A stretch of 64,000 bases of DNA, from assembly GCF_019469165.1 (NCBI RefSeq), contig NZ_CP048263.1, positions 1,116,001-1,180,000 of the forward strand, given 5' to 3'. The notes beneath the pieces were generated by a model, which was not told the origin of the DNA, did not search any database, and worked only from the letters and a program-made list of their open reading frames with translations. The first letter of the stretch is position 1. Each line of letters begins with the position of its first letter. This document shows positions 18,370 to 27,711 of this stretch, piece after piece. The position numbers and the translations under genes were made by a program. The DNA comes from Gilliamella sp. ESL0443. Lineage in GTDB: Bacteria; Pseudomonadota; Gammaproteobacteria; Enterobacterales; Orbaceae.

Positions 18370-19844
18370 TTTTGGTTAAGTAAGTATTGAATTAACATCG
18401 CGACTGGTCTGCCTGTAGCACCTTTGTTTGCACCCGATTTCCAAGCTGTTCCTGCAATATCAAGATGTGCCCATTGGTATTTTTCAGTAAAGCGAGATAG
18501 GAAACAAGCGGCTGTAATCGTTCCTCCATCTCGACCACCAGCATTGACAATGTCAGCGCAGGTTGATTTGATTTGTTCTTGGAAATCACTATCAATCGGT
18601 AATGACCACGCTTTGTCTCCTGCTTGATTTGAGGAATTTACCAATTGTTCAGTAAGCTCTGCGTTATTACCCATCACGCCAGTATAATGATGACCGAGTG
18701 CAATGATACAAGCACCAGTAAGTGTAGCAATGTCAATCACAGTCTTGGGTTGGAAACGTTCAACATAAGTTAAAGCATCGCATAATACTAAACGACCTTC
18801 TGCATCGGTATTAATGATTTCAACGGTGGTGCCCGACATGGTGGTTAAGATATCACCAGGACGGTATGAATTACCATCTGGCATGTTTTCACAACCAGCC
18901 ATCACGCCAACTACGTTGATAGGTAGTTTTAATTCAGCCACAGCTTGCATTACACCAAACACAGTGGCAGCACCACACATATCATATTTCATTTCATCCA
19001 TACCGGCTGAGGGTTTGATGGATATGCCACCTGAATCGAAGGTTAATCCTTTACCAACTAATACATATGGTTTGGCTTTTTTGTCTTTGGCACCATGATA
19101 TTCTATGACCGTCATAATTGATTCGTTAGCTGAGCCTCGTCCAACCGCTAAATAAGCGTTCATGTTGAGTTTAGCAAGCTCTTTTTCACCTAAGCATGTC
19201 ACTTTCAAGCTTGAATGCTGTTTACCTAAACTTTTGCCCTGCTCTGCTAAGTATTTAGCATTGCCGATGTTAGATGGCATGTTGGCAATGTTTTTGGTAC
19301 TGACAATAGCATTTGCAATAATTTGTCCTTGCGATAATTGACTTTCTACATGCTTGATTGTTTTTTTATCGCTATAAAGTAGCGTTACTTTTTGTAAGCT
19401 TGGTTTTTCTGATTTTATTGATTTGAATTGGTCAAAGCTATAGGTTAATTCGCTAGTAATTTGTGGTAGTTGTTTAGCAATTTCACCACTTATTGCAGGA
19501 TTTAGAGTTAGAATGTCCCAACTTATATTTTTAACTTGTTTTGTTATTAACTCTTTTGTAGCTGCTTGTATCATTTTTTTTGCAGCGTTAATATCAAAAT
19601 TTTTTGCTTGGCCACACCCTACAACTAATATTTTCGGAGAATTCGGGCAAGCGTATAAAAAGGTGGTTTTGCCTAATTCGCAGTTAATGTCACCTGACTT
19701 GATCAGCTGACTAATCATACCCTTGGTTAATTCATCTATATCCTTGATTAAACTAGTTTGTTTCTTGCCTAATTGGACAGTTACCACTAAACATTCTTCT
19801 TTTTGTAATGTGATTAATGAGCTGTTTTTGATTGAGTATTTCAT
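18366..19844 (-). CDS. pepA: leucyl aminopeptidase (cytosol aminopeptidase, PepA/M17)
   Basis: The M17 metallopeptidase of 492 residues counts from the ATG at 19844, which has an AAGAGAA site; the frame runs 13 codons further without one. The diagnostic NTDAEGRL begins at residue 345. The metal-binding GKGLTFDSGG, the KYDMCGAA segment and VIDIATLTGAC are present. PepA cleaves N-terminal residues in a hexamer with two metal ions per subunit. In E. coli it is also a DNA-binding accessory factor in carAB regulation and Xer recombination. The N-terminal domain here is less conserved, so the DNA-binding role is untested. It diverges from lptF. Confidence 0.96.
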   Translation of the reverse strand: MKYSIKNSSLITLQKEECLVVTVQLGKKQTSLIKDIDELTKGMISQLIKSGDINCELGKTTFLYACPNSPKILVVGCGQAKNFDINAAKKMIQAATKELITKQVKNISWDILTLNPAISGEIAKQLPQITSELTYSFDQFKSIKSEKPSLQKVTLLYSDKKTIKHVESQLSQGQIIANAIVSTKNIANMPSNIGNAKYLAEQGKSLGKQHSSLKVTCLGEKELAKLNMNAYLAVGRGSANESIMTVIEYHGAKDKKAKPYVLVGKGLTFDSGGISIKPSAGMDEMKYDMCGAATVFGVMQAVAELKLPINVVGVMAGCENMPDGNSYRPGDILTTMSGTTVEIINTDAEGRLVLCDALTYVERFQPKTVIDIATLTGACIIALGHHYTGVMGNNAELTEQLVNSSNQAGDKAWSLPIDSDFQEQIKSTCADIVNAGGRDGGTITAACFLSRFTEKYQWAHLDIAGTAWKSGANKGATGRPVAMLIQYLLNQK

Positions 19845-19982
19845 AGCGTTCTCTTGTAAGATTTTTATGGTGAATAGTAACATTTTATCGGTTCATTAAA
19901 CGATAGCAACAAAAAGATAACGAAACAACGCAAATCAGATTATAATAGTGCGATTTGATAAAACGGATAGATAGGTAAAAAA

Positions 19983-21086
19983 GTGATAATTCGCCGATAT
20001 TTAATTAAAGAGACGATGAAAACACAAGGTGCAATACTGTTTATTTTATTGCTAATTTTCTTTTCTCAAAAATTAATCAGAATTTTATCCAGCGCTATTG
20101 ATGGCAGTATTCCACGTGATTTGATTATGCCACTTTTAGTGTTAGGTGTGTCGAATATGGCTGATCTTATTTTGCCACTAAGTCTGTTTTTAGGTGTGCT
20201 TGTTACCTTTGGTCGGCTTTATTCGGACAGCGAGATGGTCGCAATGCATGCATGTGGGATTAAGAGAAGACTTAACTATCAGGTTGTGCTATTTCTGTGT
20301 GTGATCACCTGTATATTCACAGCACTCAATAGCCTTTGGTTTGGGCCTTGGTCTAGTGTGAGACAAGATCAGCTAGTCGAAAATGCCAAGATTAATCCAA
20401 GTTTAGCCGGTTTATTAGCTGGCCAATTTCAACAAACACCTGATGGCAACTCGGTAATTTATATTGGTAATGTTGATCATAATAAGCTAGATAACGTATT
20501 TATAGCCCAAATCAATCCGAAAAATGCTCAACGCCCTTCTATTATTATTGCTAATAAAGGAAAAACTGAAGAAGATAAAGATGGTAATCAAATCATCACA
20601 CTTGAAAATGCAAACCGTTATGAAGGCACAGCACAGTTAAAAGATTTTAGAATTTCGAATTTTCATAACTATTTAGGTATTATTAAACCTAAGGAGCTAG
20701 AAAGCAATGTTGATGATGATAAAGTGGATGTTCAGCAATTAGGATTGCTTGAGCTTCATGAAAATCCAACACCGAAGGCTAATGCTGAATTTTATTGGCG
20801 ATTGACGTTGATAATTTCGGTTCCTTTGATGGCTTTTTTAGTGATTCCATTGAGTGTGTCAAATCCAAGACAAGGAAGGCTTGCACAAATTTTACCAGCG
20901 TTACTGCTTTATTTAGTCTATTTTTTACTTTCTAGTTCGGTTAAAGCTAATGCTGGTAAAGGTCGCTTAGATCCCGCTTTGTGGTTTTATCTGATTAATC
21001 TAGGGTATTTTGTTCTGGCTTTGATTTTAAATTGTTGGGATAACTTATTTATGCGTAAACTTCGTTTAAAATTTATTGCGTCTTAA
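19983..21086 (+). CDS. lptF: LPS export ABC transporter permease LptF
   Basis: The 367-residue permease is one of the two membrane subunits of LptB2FG, which extracts lipopolysaccharide from the inner membrane. It opens IIRRYLIKET and has three N-terminal helices, a periplasmic beta-jellyroll region (about 125-255, with GQFQQTPDGNSVIYIGN) and three C-terminal helices. Translation starts with GTG at 19983 after AGGTAAAAAA. The order pepA (divergent) then lptF-lptG is the same as in E. coli. Confidence 0.96.
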   Translation: MIIRRYLIKETMKTQGAILFILLLIFFSQKLIRILSSAIDGSIPRDLIMPLLVLGVSNMADLILPLSLFLGVLVTFGRLYSDSEMVAMHACGIKRRLNYQVVLFLCVITCIFTALNSLWFGPWSSVRQDQLVENAKINPSLAGLLAGQFQQTPDGNSVIYIGNVDHNKLDNVFIAQINPKNAQRPSIIIANKGKTEEDKDGNQIITLENANRYEGTAQLKDFRISNFHNYLGIIKPKELESNVDDDKVDVQQLGLLELHENPTPKANAEFYWRLTLIISVPLMAFLVIPLSVSNPRQGRLAQILPALLLYLVYFLLSSSVKANAGKGRLDPALWFYLINLGYFVLALILNCWDNLFMRKLRLKFIAS

Positions 21087-21096
21087 GGGGAGAACG

Positions 21097-22161
21097 ATGT
21101 TTTCGATTTTAGATCGCTATATTGGTAAAACTATTTTAAATACCATTGGCATTTGCTTATTTTTATTAATTAGTTTGTCAGGAATTATTCGTTTTATTGA
21201 CCAACTTAGAAAAATCAAAGTTGATTATGATGCCTTGTCAGTTGGTTTTTATTCTTTGCTAATGGTACCTAAAGATATAGAAATATTTTTCCCTATGGCA
21301 GCACTTTTAGGCGGCTTAATCGGTTTAGGGATTTTAGCTTCAAGAAGCGAGCTTATTGTGATGGAAACTTCAGGCTTTAGTCGTTTTAAAATTGCATTAG
21401 CTGTGATGAAAACTGCTCTCCCTTTAGTGCTTATAACAATGGCAATTGGTGAATGGGTTGCTCCTATCAGTGAACAAACCGCTCGTAATATGCGCTCAGA
21501 AAAGCTTTATGGTAATTCTTTATTAGCTCAACAAGGCAGTTTATGGGCGAAAGATGGTAATGATTATATCTATATCGACCATGTTAATAATGATAGTTCT
21601 ATCTCAAATATTGATATTTATAAAGTTGATAAAAATAAATTACTATCGATTACTCATGCTGATAGCGGAGTGTTTGAAAATGGAAGTTGGACGTTATCAC
21701 AAATCGAGATGAATGATTTAACCAATCCACAACAAATAACGGGTACGAACTCACTTACTATGCAGTGGAAAACTAATATCACACCTGATAAGTTGAGTAT
21801 TGTAGCTTTTGACCCTGATTCATTGTCAGCATCAGGACTCTATCAATATTCGCAATATTTGAAAAATTCGGGCCAAGATACAAAATATTATGATTTGTTA
21901 TTTTGGAAAAAGCTGATTAAACCCGTTTCAGTTGCAGTGATGTTATTGTTGGCCTTATCTTTCATTTTTGGACCATTACGAAGTGTATCTATGGGTATTA
22001 GGGTGATTATAGGTATTACTTTTGGCTTTATCTTTTATATCGCCGATAATCTTTTTGCTCAAGCCAGTATTGTGATGGGCATTTACCCTATCGTTGGCTC
22101 TATGATAACTAGCTTTGTGTTTTTGTTAATCAGTTATATTTTATTTAAAAGAAAAAATTAA
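21097..22161 (+). CDS. lptG: LPS export ABC transporter permease LptG
   Basis: The partner permease of LptF has 354 residues from the ATG at 21097, placed 10 bases after the lptF stop behind a strong AGGGGAGA site; an in-frame upstream start inside lptF is rejected. It opens FSILDRYIGKTIL and contains the DQLRKIKVDYDAL loop typical of LptG, a periplasmic jellyroll domain, and the C-terminal helices including FIFGPLRSVSMGIR. Together with LptB and LptC it delivers LPS to the periplasmic bridge. Confidence 0.96.
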   Translation: MFSILDRYIGKTILNTIGICLFLLISLSGIIRFIDQLRKIKVDYDALSVGFYSLLMVPKDIEIFFPMAALLGGLIGLGILASRSELIVMETSGFSRFKIALAVMKTALPLVLITMAIGEWVAPISEQTARNMRSEKLYGNSLLAQQGSLWAKDGNDYIYIDHVNNDSSISNIDIYKVDKNKLLSITHADSGVFENGSWTLSQIEMNDLTNPQQITGTNSLTMQWKTNITPDKLSIVAFDPDSLSASGLYQYSQYLKNSGQDTKYYDLLFWKKLIKPVSVAVMLLLALSFIFGPLRSVSMGIRVIIGITFGFIFYIADNLFAQASIVMGIYPIVGSMITSFVFLLISYILFKRKN

Positions 22162-22186
22162 ATTATAGCTTTGATCTCCTACGATA

Positions 22187-22220
22187 TTGGCATATAAAAA
22201 AATGATAAGTTATATGCCAA
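22187..22220 (+). terminator. hairpin downstream of lptG
   Basis: An 11-bp perfect inverted repeat (TTGGCATATAA / TTATATGCCAA) with a 12-base loop starts 25 bases after the lptG stop. Only TTTC follows, so termination strength is uncertain. Confidence 0.55.
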
Positions 22221-22316
22221 TTTCATTCGCAATATTCATCAAAATTTTCTTTATGTATATCAATTAAGCTAAACAATGATTTTGTAGGCTTTAGGCTAAG
22301 GTTGATTGGTTTAGTT

Positions 22317-22344
22317 CGCACCCTTTATTTAAATAAAGGATGCG
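22317..22344. terminator. 28-base near-perfect palindrome between lptG and msrB
   Basis: CGCA-C-CCTTTATTT pairs with AAATAAAGG-A-TGCG with no loop bases and one mismatch. It lies 10 bases beyond the msrB stop. There is no T-run, so it may be a transcript-end stabiliser rather than an intrinsic terminator. Confidence 0.45.
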
Positions 22345-22354
22345 TAAGATTAAT

Positions 22355-22792
22355 TTATTTAAACAATTTTAAGTAGTCACCATAGCCTTGAGCTTTTAAT
22401 TCTTCTTTTGGTATGAACTTTAGCGCTGCAGAGTTGATACAGTAGCGCAATCCCCCTAAAGCTGCAGGCCCATCATTAAATACATGACCAAGATGTGAAT
22501 CAGCTTCTAATGAACGGACTTCTATCCTACGCATTCCATGGCTGTTATCTTCTTTTTCAACAATTTGTTGCTGTTTAATCGGTTTAGAGAAACTTGGCCA
22601 ACCACAGCCTGAATCAAACTTATCTAGTGAGGTAAACAGTGGTTCACCAGAGACGATATCAACGTAGATCCCATCGCGGTGGTTAGCGTTATATTGATTA
22701 TCAAATGGAGGTTCTGTACCATTTTGCTGCGTAACATGATATTGCATTGGTGTTAGTGCTGATATAGCTTTATCTTTCATTGATTTGTTCAT
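22355..22792 (-). CDS. msrB: peptide-methionine (R)-S-oxide reductase
   Basis: The 145-residue MsrB reduces the R epimer of methionine sulfoxide in proteins. SGCGWPSF at 61-68 and RYCINSAAL, with the catalytic Cys118, are intact. C63 is placed to serve as resolving cysteine. The CxxC zinc pairs of E. coli MsrB are absent ([13 protein letters not shown] lacks cysteines), so this is the zinc-free subtype. It is the last gene of msrA/cytochrome b561/msrB, all on the minus strand. No signal peptide, so cytoplasmic. Confidence 0.95.
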   Translation of the reverse strand: MNKSMKDKAISALTPMQYHVTQQNGTEPPFDNQYNANHRDGIYVDIVSGEPLFTSLDKFDSGCGWPSFSKPIKQQQIVEKEDNSHGMRRIEVRSLEADSHLGHVFNDGPAALGGLRYCINSAALKFIPKEELKAQGYGDYLKLFK

Positions 22793-22845
22793 GTTGTATC
22801 TGCCTCACGTTATAAATGTGATATAAATAAACGTTTAAATTTGTG

Positions 22846-23370
22846 TTAATCATTGCTATTTAACATTGATTGCAATACTTTATCTTTAACCCAAAAATAG
22901 TGGTACAACGCACCTAATACATGAAATATAACTAAAATAGCTAGTACATAAGAACTAATCAAATGTAATGAATGAAACATTTGGTGATATGGCATATCAA
23001 TAGCAGGGATCGATATTAAACCAAATATATTAAGGTCCCTTCCACTCATTAAATACCCCGATAATGGCGTAATTAGCAGTAAAAGGTAGATCACTCCTTG
23101 AGTGGATTTTGACAAAATTCGTTGCAGTTTTTTGTCTTTCGGTAAGACATCAGGCACACCTTGACTGCGGATCACCATAATTCGCCATATTGTTAATATC
23201 AAAACAAGCACTCCAAAGGATTTATGTAATAAATAGACTATTGCCATTCCACCCAATATATGTGACATTGTCACTTTAATTAAAAGGAGCATTGTTACCA
23301 TTATGACAAGTAAAGCTGATGTCCAATGAATCCATTTTTGTTTACTGCTATATTGCGGGTACTTTTGCAT
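22846..23370 (-). CDS. cytochrome b561 family protein
   Basis: The 174-residue four-helix membrane protein is of the bacterial cytochrome b561 (CybB/YodB) type. Likely haem ligand histidines lie at the first helix (KWIHWTSALL), second helix (LLHKSFGVL) and in the C-terminal pair (MPYHQMFHSLHLISSY, VIFHVLGALYHYF). The family passes electrons from quinol within the inner membrane. The gene starts 2 bases after the msrA stop and precedes msrB, so it is in the methionine sulfoxide repair operon. Whether it supplies electrons for repair is inference from position. Confidence 0.85.
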   Translation of the reverse strand: MQKYPQYSSKQKWIHWTSALLVIMVTMLLLIKVTMSHILGGMAIVYLLHKSFGVLVLILTIWRIMVIRSQGVPDVLPKDKKLQRILSKSTQGVIYLLLLITPLSGYLMSGRDLNIFGLISIPAIDMPYHQMFHSLHLISSYVLAILVIFHVLGALYHYFWVKDKVLQSMLNSND

Positions 23371-23372
23371 AT

Positions 23373-23921
23373 TTACTCACTTTTGGTTGTTGACTTATCT
23401 TGCCAGTTATCTGCAATAAAATTAGCTCGTCCAGATAATTGATAATAACGGTTATAATGTTCTGGCTGTTTTTTATAGTAATCTTGATGATACTCTTCGG
23501 CGGGATAAAATATTGTTGCCGGTTCTATAGCGACATCAATCGGATGATTAAATCGTTTGCTTTCTTCAAGCGCTTGTTTAGATGCGATCGCTTGCTGTTG
23601 TTGTAATTTGTTATGATAAAATATTACTGGACGATAAGAATCGCCACGATCGGCAAATTGTCCTTGCGAATCTGTCGGGTCAATTTGTTGCCAAAAAATA
23701 TCAAGTAATTTTTTATAGCTGATCATCGTTGGATCAAAGGTAATTTGCACCGCTTCTGTATGGCCTGTGTTGCCTTGGCAAACTTGTTGATAAGTTGGAT
23801 TTTCCGTATGACCACCAGTGTAACCTGAGATCACATTAATAACGCCTTCATATTTGTCGAAAGGTTTTACCATACACCAGAAACATCCACCTGCAAATGT
23901 TGCTTGTTCATATTGTTGCAT
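23373..23921 (-). CDS. msrA: peptide-methionine (S)-S-oxide reductase
   Basis: MsrA of 182 residues counts from the ATG at 23921, which follows a GGAGG site; a TTG that lies inside the ribosome binding site is rejected. The catalytic motif GGCFWC has C13 and C16; YTGGHTENPTYQQVCQGNTGHTE carries the substrate-binding segment, and FWQQIDPTDSQGQFADRG and YYKKQPEHYNRY follow. It reduces the S epimer of methionine sulfoxide and is the first gene of the msrA/b561/msrB operon. Confidence 0.96.
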   Translation of the reverse strand: MQQYEQATFAGGCFWCMVKPFDKYEGVINVISGYTGGHTENPTYQQVCQGNTGHTEAVQITFDPTMISYKKLLDIFWQQIDPTDSQGQFADRGDSYRPVIFYHNKLQQQQAIASKQALEESKRFNHPIDVAIEPATIFYPAEEYHQDYYKKQPEHYNRYYQLSGRANFIADNWQDKSTTKSE

Positions 23922-24073
23922 AAAAACCTCCAATTAACTTACATTAACAGAAACGATCTTTATAAAAAATATAACACTTACTTTGCTTTTTAAATGATGT
24001 GTTCATATTACTTGAAACTGGTCAAATAAGCACCATATTATTCATCTAATATAAATTTTTAGGAGGTGTAATT

Positions 24074-24346
24074 ATGGCTAGTGGCTGGGCATCTGACGAT
24101 GCCGTTAACCAACAGATCGAAAGTACAATCACAGATGCTATCGAAATCGCCAGACGCCAACTAAAACACGATAAACCTAGTGCCGAGTTTTGTGTTGAAT
24201 GTGGCGATGCTATTGCAAAAGCCAGACAAATTGCTTTACCAGGTGTGCAATACTGTTTAGCTTGCCAACAAGAAATAGATAAGCAATTGGCAAAATCTGC
24301 AATATTATATAATCGACGTGGTAGTAAAGATAGCCAACTAAGATAA
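24074..24346 (+). CDS. DksA/TraR-type C4 zinc-finger protein (YbiI-like)
   Basis: The 90-residue protein has one C4 zinc finger: C40, C43, C61 and C64. The C-terminal half matches DksA/TraR zinc fingers (CVECGDAI, ALPGVQYCLACQ). It lacks the long coiled coil of DksA and resembles E. coli YbiI in length. TraR-like short proteins can bind the RNA polymerase secondary channel; for this one that is unproven. A strong AGGAGG precedes the ATG and a terminator follows. Confidence 0.85.
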   Translation: MASGWASDDAVNQQIESTITDAIEIARRQLKHDKPSAEFCVECGDAIAKARQIALPGVQYCLACQQEIDKQLAKSAILYNRRGSKDSQLR

Positions 24347-24358
24347 CAAGCTCTTAAT

Positions 24359-24389
24359 AAGGGGATTGAGTAAAACTCCTTCCCCTTTT
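24359..24389. terminator. terminator between the zinc-finger gene and the DUF421 gene
   Basis: Outer stem AAGGGGA (24359-24365) / TCCCCTT (24381-24387) plus inner stem GAGT / ACTC forms a two-part hairpin followed by TTTTATATTTT on the plus strand. Confidence 0.75.
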
Positions 24390-24407
24390 ATATTTTGCTT
24401 TCCTCAA

Positions 24408-25064
24408 TTATTCTTTATTTTTTGAATTACGGACTTCATCATAAGGGTAAACTAATAATTTACCATCAAACCATTCTGCACAAAAAACTTCATCAATATC
24501 TTTATAACCTTGTTTTTTGATTTCATTCTTAAGCCATGTTTCACTTTTGTGGAGTTGTTCAAGGTTGTCTTGACTAATAGCGCCATTTTCAATCACCAGT
24601 ACTGCGATATCTTTATCTCCTTTCTTGATAATGGTTAAAGATCCATTTAATTCGTACCACACTTGTTTTAATTCACTAAATGCGCAAATTCCTTGAATAT
24701 TGATTAGCGTTTCAAAATCTCTAACAGGTAAATTCGCTTTTTTGAAATTTTCAGAGATTAGATTGCCATTTTTGACTAATTGGATAGGTTCACCATCAAT
24801 AGCATCTCGGAGTTTTGAATTTTTAGATTTGATAAATCGCACTAAGATAAGAAGACCTGCCCAAATCGCCACAGCTCCAGCGGCTTCCCACGCAGAAACA
24901 TTAGCATTAAGTAATGTTCCACCTACCAATGCACCAATAACCATGCTACCAACCTGATCCAGCTGTGACATCGGTGCGATTTGGCTTTTTCCTGATAATT
25001 TGACATAAATAAGTAAAATGATAAGTGCAATTAAAAATTTTGGTGCCATTTCAAGTAAATACAT
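24408..25064 (-). CDS. DUF421 domain membrane protein (YetF/YcaP-like)
   Basis: The protein of 218 residues counts from an ATG at 25064 that follows GGAGGCAGGA; the TTG eight codons earlier would lie before that site. Three hydrophobic helices occupy about residues 1-80 (LIALIILLIYVKLSGKSQIAPMSQLDQVGSMVIGA is the family hallmark region). A cytoplasmic DUF421 domain follows, with LRDAIDGEPIQLVKNG. In E. coli the counterpart is YcaP. Function is unknown; some Bacillus paralogues (YetF) affect spores or cell-envelope traits. Confidence 0.82.
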   Translation of the reverse strand: MYLLEMAPKFLIALIILLIYVKLSGKSQIAPMSQLDQVGSMVIGALVGGTLLNANVSAWEAAGAVAIWAGLLILVRFIKSKNSKLRDAIDGEPIQLVKNGNLISENFKKANLPVRDFETLINIQGICAFSELKQVWYELNGSLTIIKKGDKDIAVLVIENGAISQDNLEQLHKSETWLKNEIKKQGYKDIDEVFCAEWFDGKLLVYPYDEVRNSKNKE

Positions 25065-25258
25065 TCCTGCCTCCAAGTGTAGATCCAATCTAAACGACCA
25101 TTGCTTAGCTATCTGGTCTAATCGGATAAATAAAAGATGTATTACGAATTAACTAAATTTTTATTTATTTGAAATCAATGACTACTTGTTTTTTAATAGA
25201 GATTAGAAAGTTTAATACGAGAACATTGTTATTCTACTCCAAAAAGGATTTTAAAAAA

Positions 25259-25774
25259 ATGATACTTGCAATAGATGTTTACTATTTAAATGATAAAGCA
25301 AAAACTGTTGGCATTTTATTTGAGCAATTTACTGATGGTATCAATGAGATAAAATCTGTTATCAATGATTATCAATCGAATGTTCTGCCTTATCAATCAG
25401 GCCAATTTTATAAACGTGAATTACCTTGTATATTAGCATTATTGTCTCAGGTTGATCTCAATTCGATTGATGTGATTATAGTCGATGGTTATGTTCATTT
25501 GAATGGTGGTAATCTTGGTTTAGGTGGTCATCTTTATGAAGCACTGGATAAAAAGATACCTATTATCGGCGTTGCAAAAAAATCTTTTACAGATAATAAA
25601 CAATATGCCATTGAAGTAATGCGTGGTAAAAGTAATAATCCAATCTATATAACATCATTAGGAATGTTACTTAAAGAGGCAGCAAATCATATTCAATCAA
25701 TGGCCGGCAAATATCGCATACCAGATTTACTGACCTATTTGGATCAACAAACTAAGTTGTTTAAATTCGAATAA
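25259..25774 (+). CDS. endonuclease V-like protein
   Basis: The protein of 171 residues counts from the ATG at 25259, which follows AAGGATT; the frame extends 30 codons upstream but that part (from 25169) has no family similarity. It follows the endonuclease V pattern: an N-terminal Asp in AIDVYY, LPYQSGQFYKRELP with the Glu, VIIVDGYVHL with a second Asp, GLGGHL and IPIIGVAKKSF with the Lys. Endonuclease V nicks DNA or RNA beside deaminated purines (inosine). The sequence is shorter than classical Nfi (about 220) and divergent, so substrate may differ. Confidence 0.7.
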   Translation: MILAIDVYYLNDKAKTVGILFEQFTDGINEIKSVINDYQSNVLPYQSGQFYKRELPCILALLSQVDLNSIDVIIVDGYVHLNGGNLGLGGHLYEALDKKIPIIGVAKKSFTDNKQYAIEVMRGKSNNPIYITSLGMLLKEAANHIQSMAGKYRIPDLLTYLDQQTKLFKFE

Positions 25775-25956
25775 TACAATAAAAATGGTTAAACAGGTTT
25801 ATGTTATTAATTCACCAAAATACTATTGATATAGATTTTAATATAGTCTTCATATTAGTCATTTAATATTAATAATTTGCACCAAAGAGTTTATATATTG
25901 AATATCTTTCGTTTATCTTTTTTTAACTTAAGTTGTTTATTAAAACGCTAGAATTT

Positions 25957-26721
25957 TTAAGCCAAACTTTTATGTAATATATTTAAGATGTTTCTTAGAT
26001 CTTTTACATCTAGCTGACCTGGTGCAGATGCATTTTTTGCTGCACCAAAAGTGAGGTCTGACCCAAAAGTTTCACCTGCAATTCGGCTAATCGCACCTGT
26101 TCCAGCCATTGCCATAGTAATTAGTGGTTTACGTGCATATTTGTCTTTCATTTCAGCTGTTGCAGCAAGTAAGTTAATTACATCTTCACGCGAACGTGGC
26201 ATTACGGCAATTTTAGGAATATCTACACCAAGATCCTGCATTTTGCGTAATCTTGCTACAATTTCATCTTTTGGCGGAGTCTTATCAAAGTCATGATTGG
26301 AGGCTATCACTAAAACGTTATGCTGATGAGCTAACTGGACAATTTCTTCAACATATTTGTCACCAGTGAAAACTTCGATATCGACAAGATCAATTAAACC
26401 ACTTTTTATCATCTGTTTATTAAGGTTGATATAAAATTCAATCGTAGCAGGATAAACTCCGCCTTCATTAGCGGTACGGAATGTAAATAAAATGGGTTTG
26501 TAGCCAATGATTGTTTGTAATTTATTTGCTGTTTGTTTTACTTTTTCAACATCATCAACTTTTTGAAAATGGTCTACTCTCCATTCAACCATATCAAAGT
26601 CAATTTTTGTCAAAAATTCAGCTTCATTAACTAATTCTTCTTCTGTTTTTCCTACAATTGGAACAATGATTTTAGGCGCTCCAACACCAATATCTAAACC
26701 TTTAACAGTAATTCTTGACAT
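25957..26721 (-). CDS. aroD: 3-dehydroquinate dehydratase, type I
   Basis: The 254-residue type I dehydroquinase forms a Schiff base to dehydrate 3-dehydroquinate to 3-dehydroshikimate. Lys170 (DIPKIAVMP) and His143 (SNHDF) fall at the same positions as in Salmonella AroD, and EWRVD at 46-50 supplies substrate contacts. It is the last gene of ydiN-like/ydiB/aroD, the same order as in E. coli, with a 95-base gap after ydiB. Confidence 0.96.
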   Translation of the reverse strand: MSRITVKGLDIGVGAPKIIVPIVGKTEEELVNEAEFLTKIDFDMVEWRVDHFQKVDDVEKVKQTANKLQTIIGYKPILFTFRTANEGGVYPATIEFYINLNKQMIKSGLIDLVDIEVFTGDKYVEEIVQLAHQHNVLVIASNHDFDKTPPKDEIVARLRKMQDLGVDIPKIAVMPRSREDVINLLAATAEMKDKYARKPLITMAMAGTGAISRIAGETFGSDLTFGAAKNASAPGQLDVKDLRNILNILHKSLA

Positions 26722-26816
26722 CTCTCCACCAATTAATCTTTTCTACTCTCTTAATTTAAATTACTGAGAGTATAGTCTATATTTATAAATAATTTTAATA
26801 AGTTAACTAAAATTTT

Positions 26817-27689
26817 TTAGTCATTAAAGCCCATTTTTTCTTTAACATAATCAATTGGAGCTTCTTTTCCTGTCCAAATTTTAATTTGTGCATGACCTTG
26901 CCATAACATCATACCTATACCGTTTAACGTTTTACAACCTTGCGATTCAGCTATTTCTAATAATTTTGTTTTACGTGGACTGTAAATACAATCGGTTACG
27001 ACGAGATCTTTTCTTAGCATAGTTGGATCGGTAATTAAGCTTTTTCCTTCTGACGGCTTCATACCAATACCAGTAGCATTGCATAATACTGCACTTTCAG
27101 CAATTTCCTGACGTAATTTTGAGTGATCAGCTAAATCATAAACTACTGCTTCACAGTCAGTTTTTGCATTTATTCGGTTAACTATTTCTACAATTTTGTC
27201 AAAGCATTCATCTTTTTGATTAAAAATTGAAATCTTTTTAACACCATCTAATGCGGCTTGTACGGCAATAGCACTTGCAGCACCGCCTCCGCCAAGTAAT
27301 GTCAACTTTTTACCTATAACATCAACACCCGCCTCTTTTAATGAGCGCATATATCCTATTCCATCAGTATTATATCCGGTTAATACTCCATCATCATTTG
27401 AAATGGTATTACAGGCTCCAATAAGCTCTACTGCTGGTGTTAATTTATCTAAATATTGGCACACGAGTTGTTTATTCGGCATTGAAACAGCACTACCGCG
27501 TAAACCTAATGCACGTAAGCCTTTTATAGCATCAGGTAATTTTTCTTGCGTCACTTCAAAAGCTAAATAGACATAGGGAATATCTAATTTAGAGTAAATT
27601 ATATTTTGCATTTTTGGTGATAAGCTGTGCCGAATTGGATATGCCATTAATCCAATTAATAAAAAGTGTCCATCAATATTAGCTCTCAT
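26817..27689 (-). CDS. ydiB: quinate/shikimate dehydrogenase YdiB
   Basis: The dehydrogenase of 290 residues counts from the ATG at 27689, behind GGAGAGAAGC. It is closer to YdiB than to AroE: LIGLMAYPIRHSLSP at 11-25, SMPNKQL with Lys73, GYNTDG with Asp109, the nucleotide-binding GGGGAAS near 133, and the C-terminal GMMLWQGHAQ. YdiB oxidises shikimate or quinate with NAD(P)+. With AroD and the MFS transporter upstream, the operon probably handles shikimate or quinate uptake and entry into the shikimate pathway; the transport substrate is inferred. Confidence 0.93.
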   Translation of the reverse strand: MRANIDGHFLLIGLMAYPIRHSLSPKMQNIIYSKLDIPYVYLAFEVTQEKLPDAIKGLRALGLRGSAVSMPNKQLVCQYLDKLTPAVELIGACNTISNDDGVLTGYNTDGIGYMRSLKEAGVDVIGKKLTLLGGGGAASAIAVQAALDGVKKISIFNQKDECFDKIVEIVNRINAKTDCEAVVYDLADHSKLRQEIAESAVLCNATGIGMKPSEGKSLITDPTMLRKDLVVTDCIYSPRKTKLLEIAESQGCKTLNGIGMMLWQGHAQIKIWTGKEAPIDYVKEKMGFND

Positions 27690-27711
27690 GCTTCTCTCCA
27701 ATTATTAATGA

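Noticed and set aside
25169..25258. N-terminal 30-codon extension of the endonuclease V-like protein
   Set aside because: The extension lacks family similarity, and a better ribosome binding site lies before the internal ATG at 25259.
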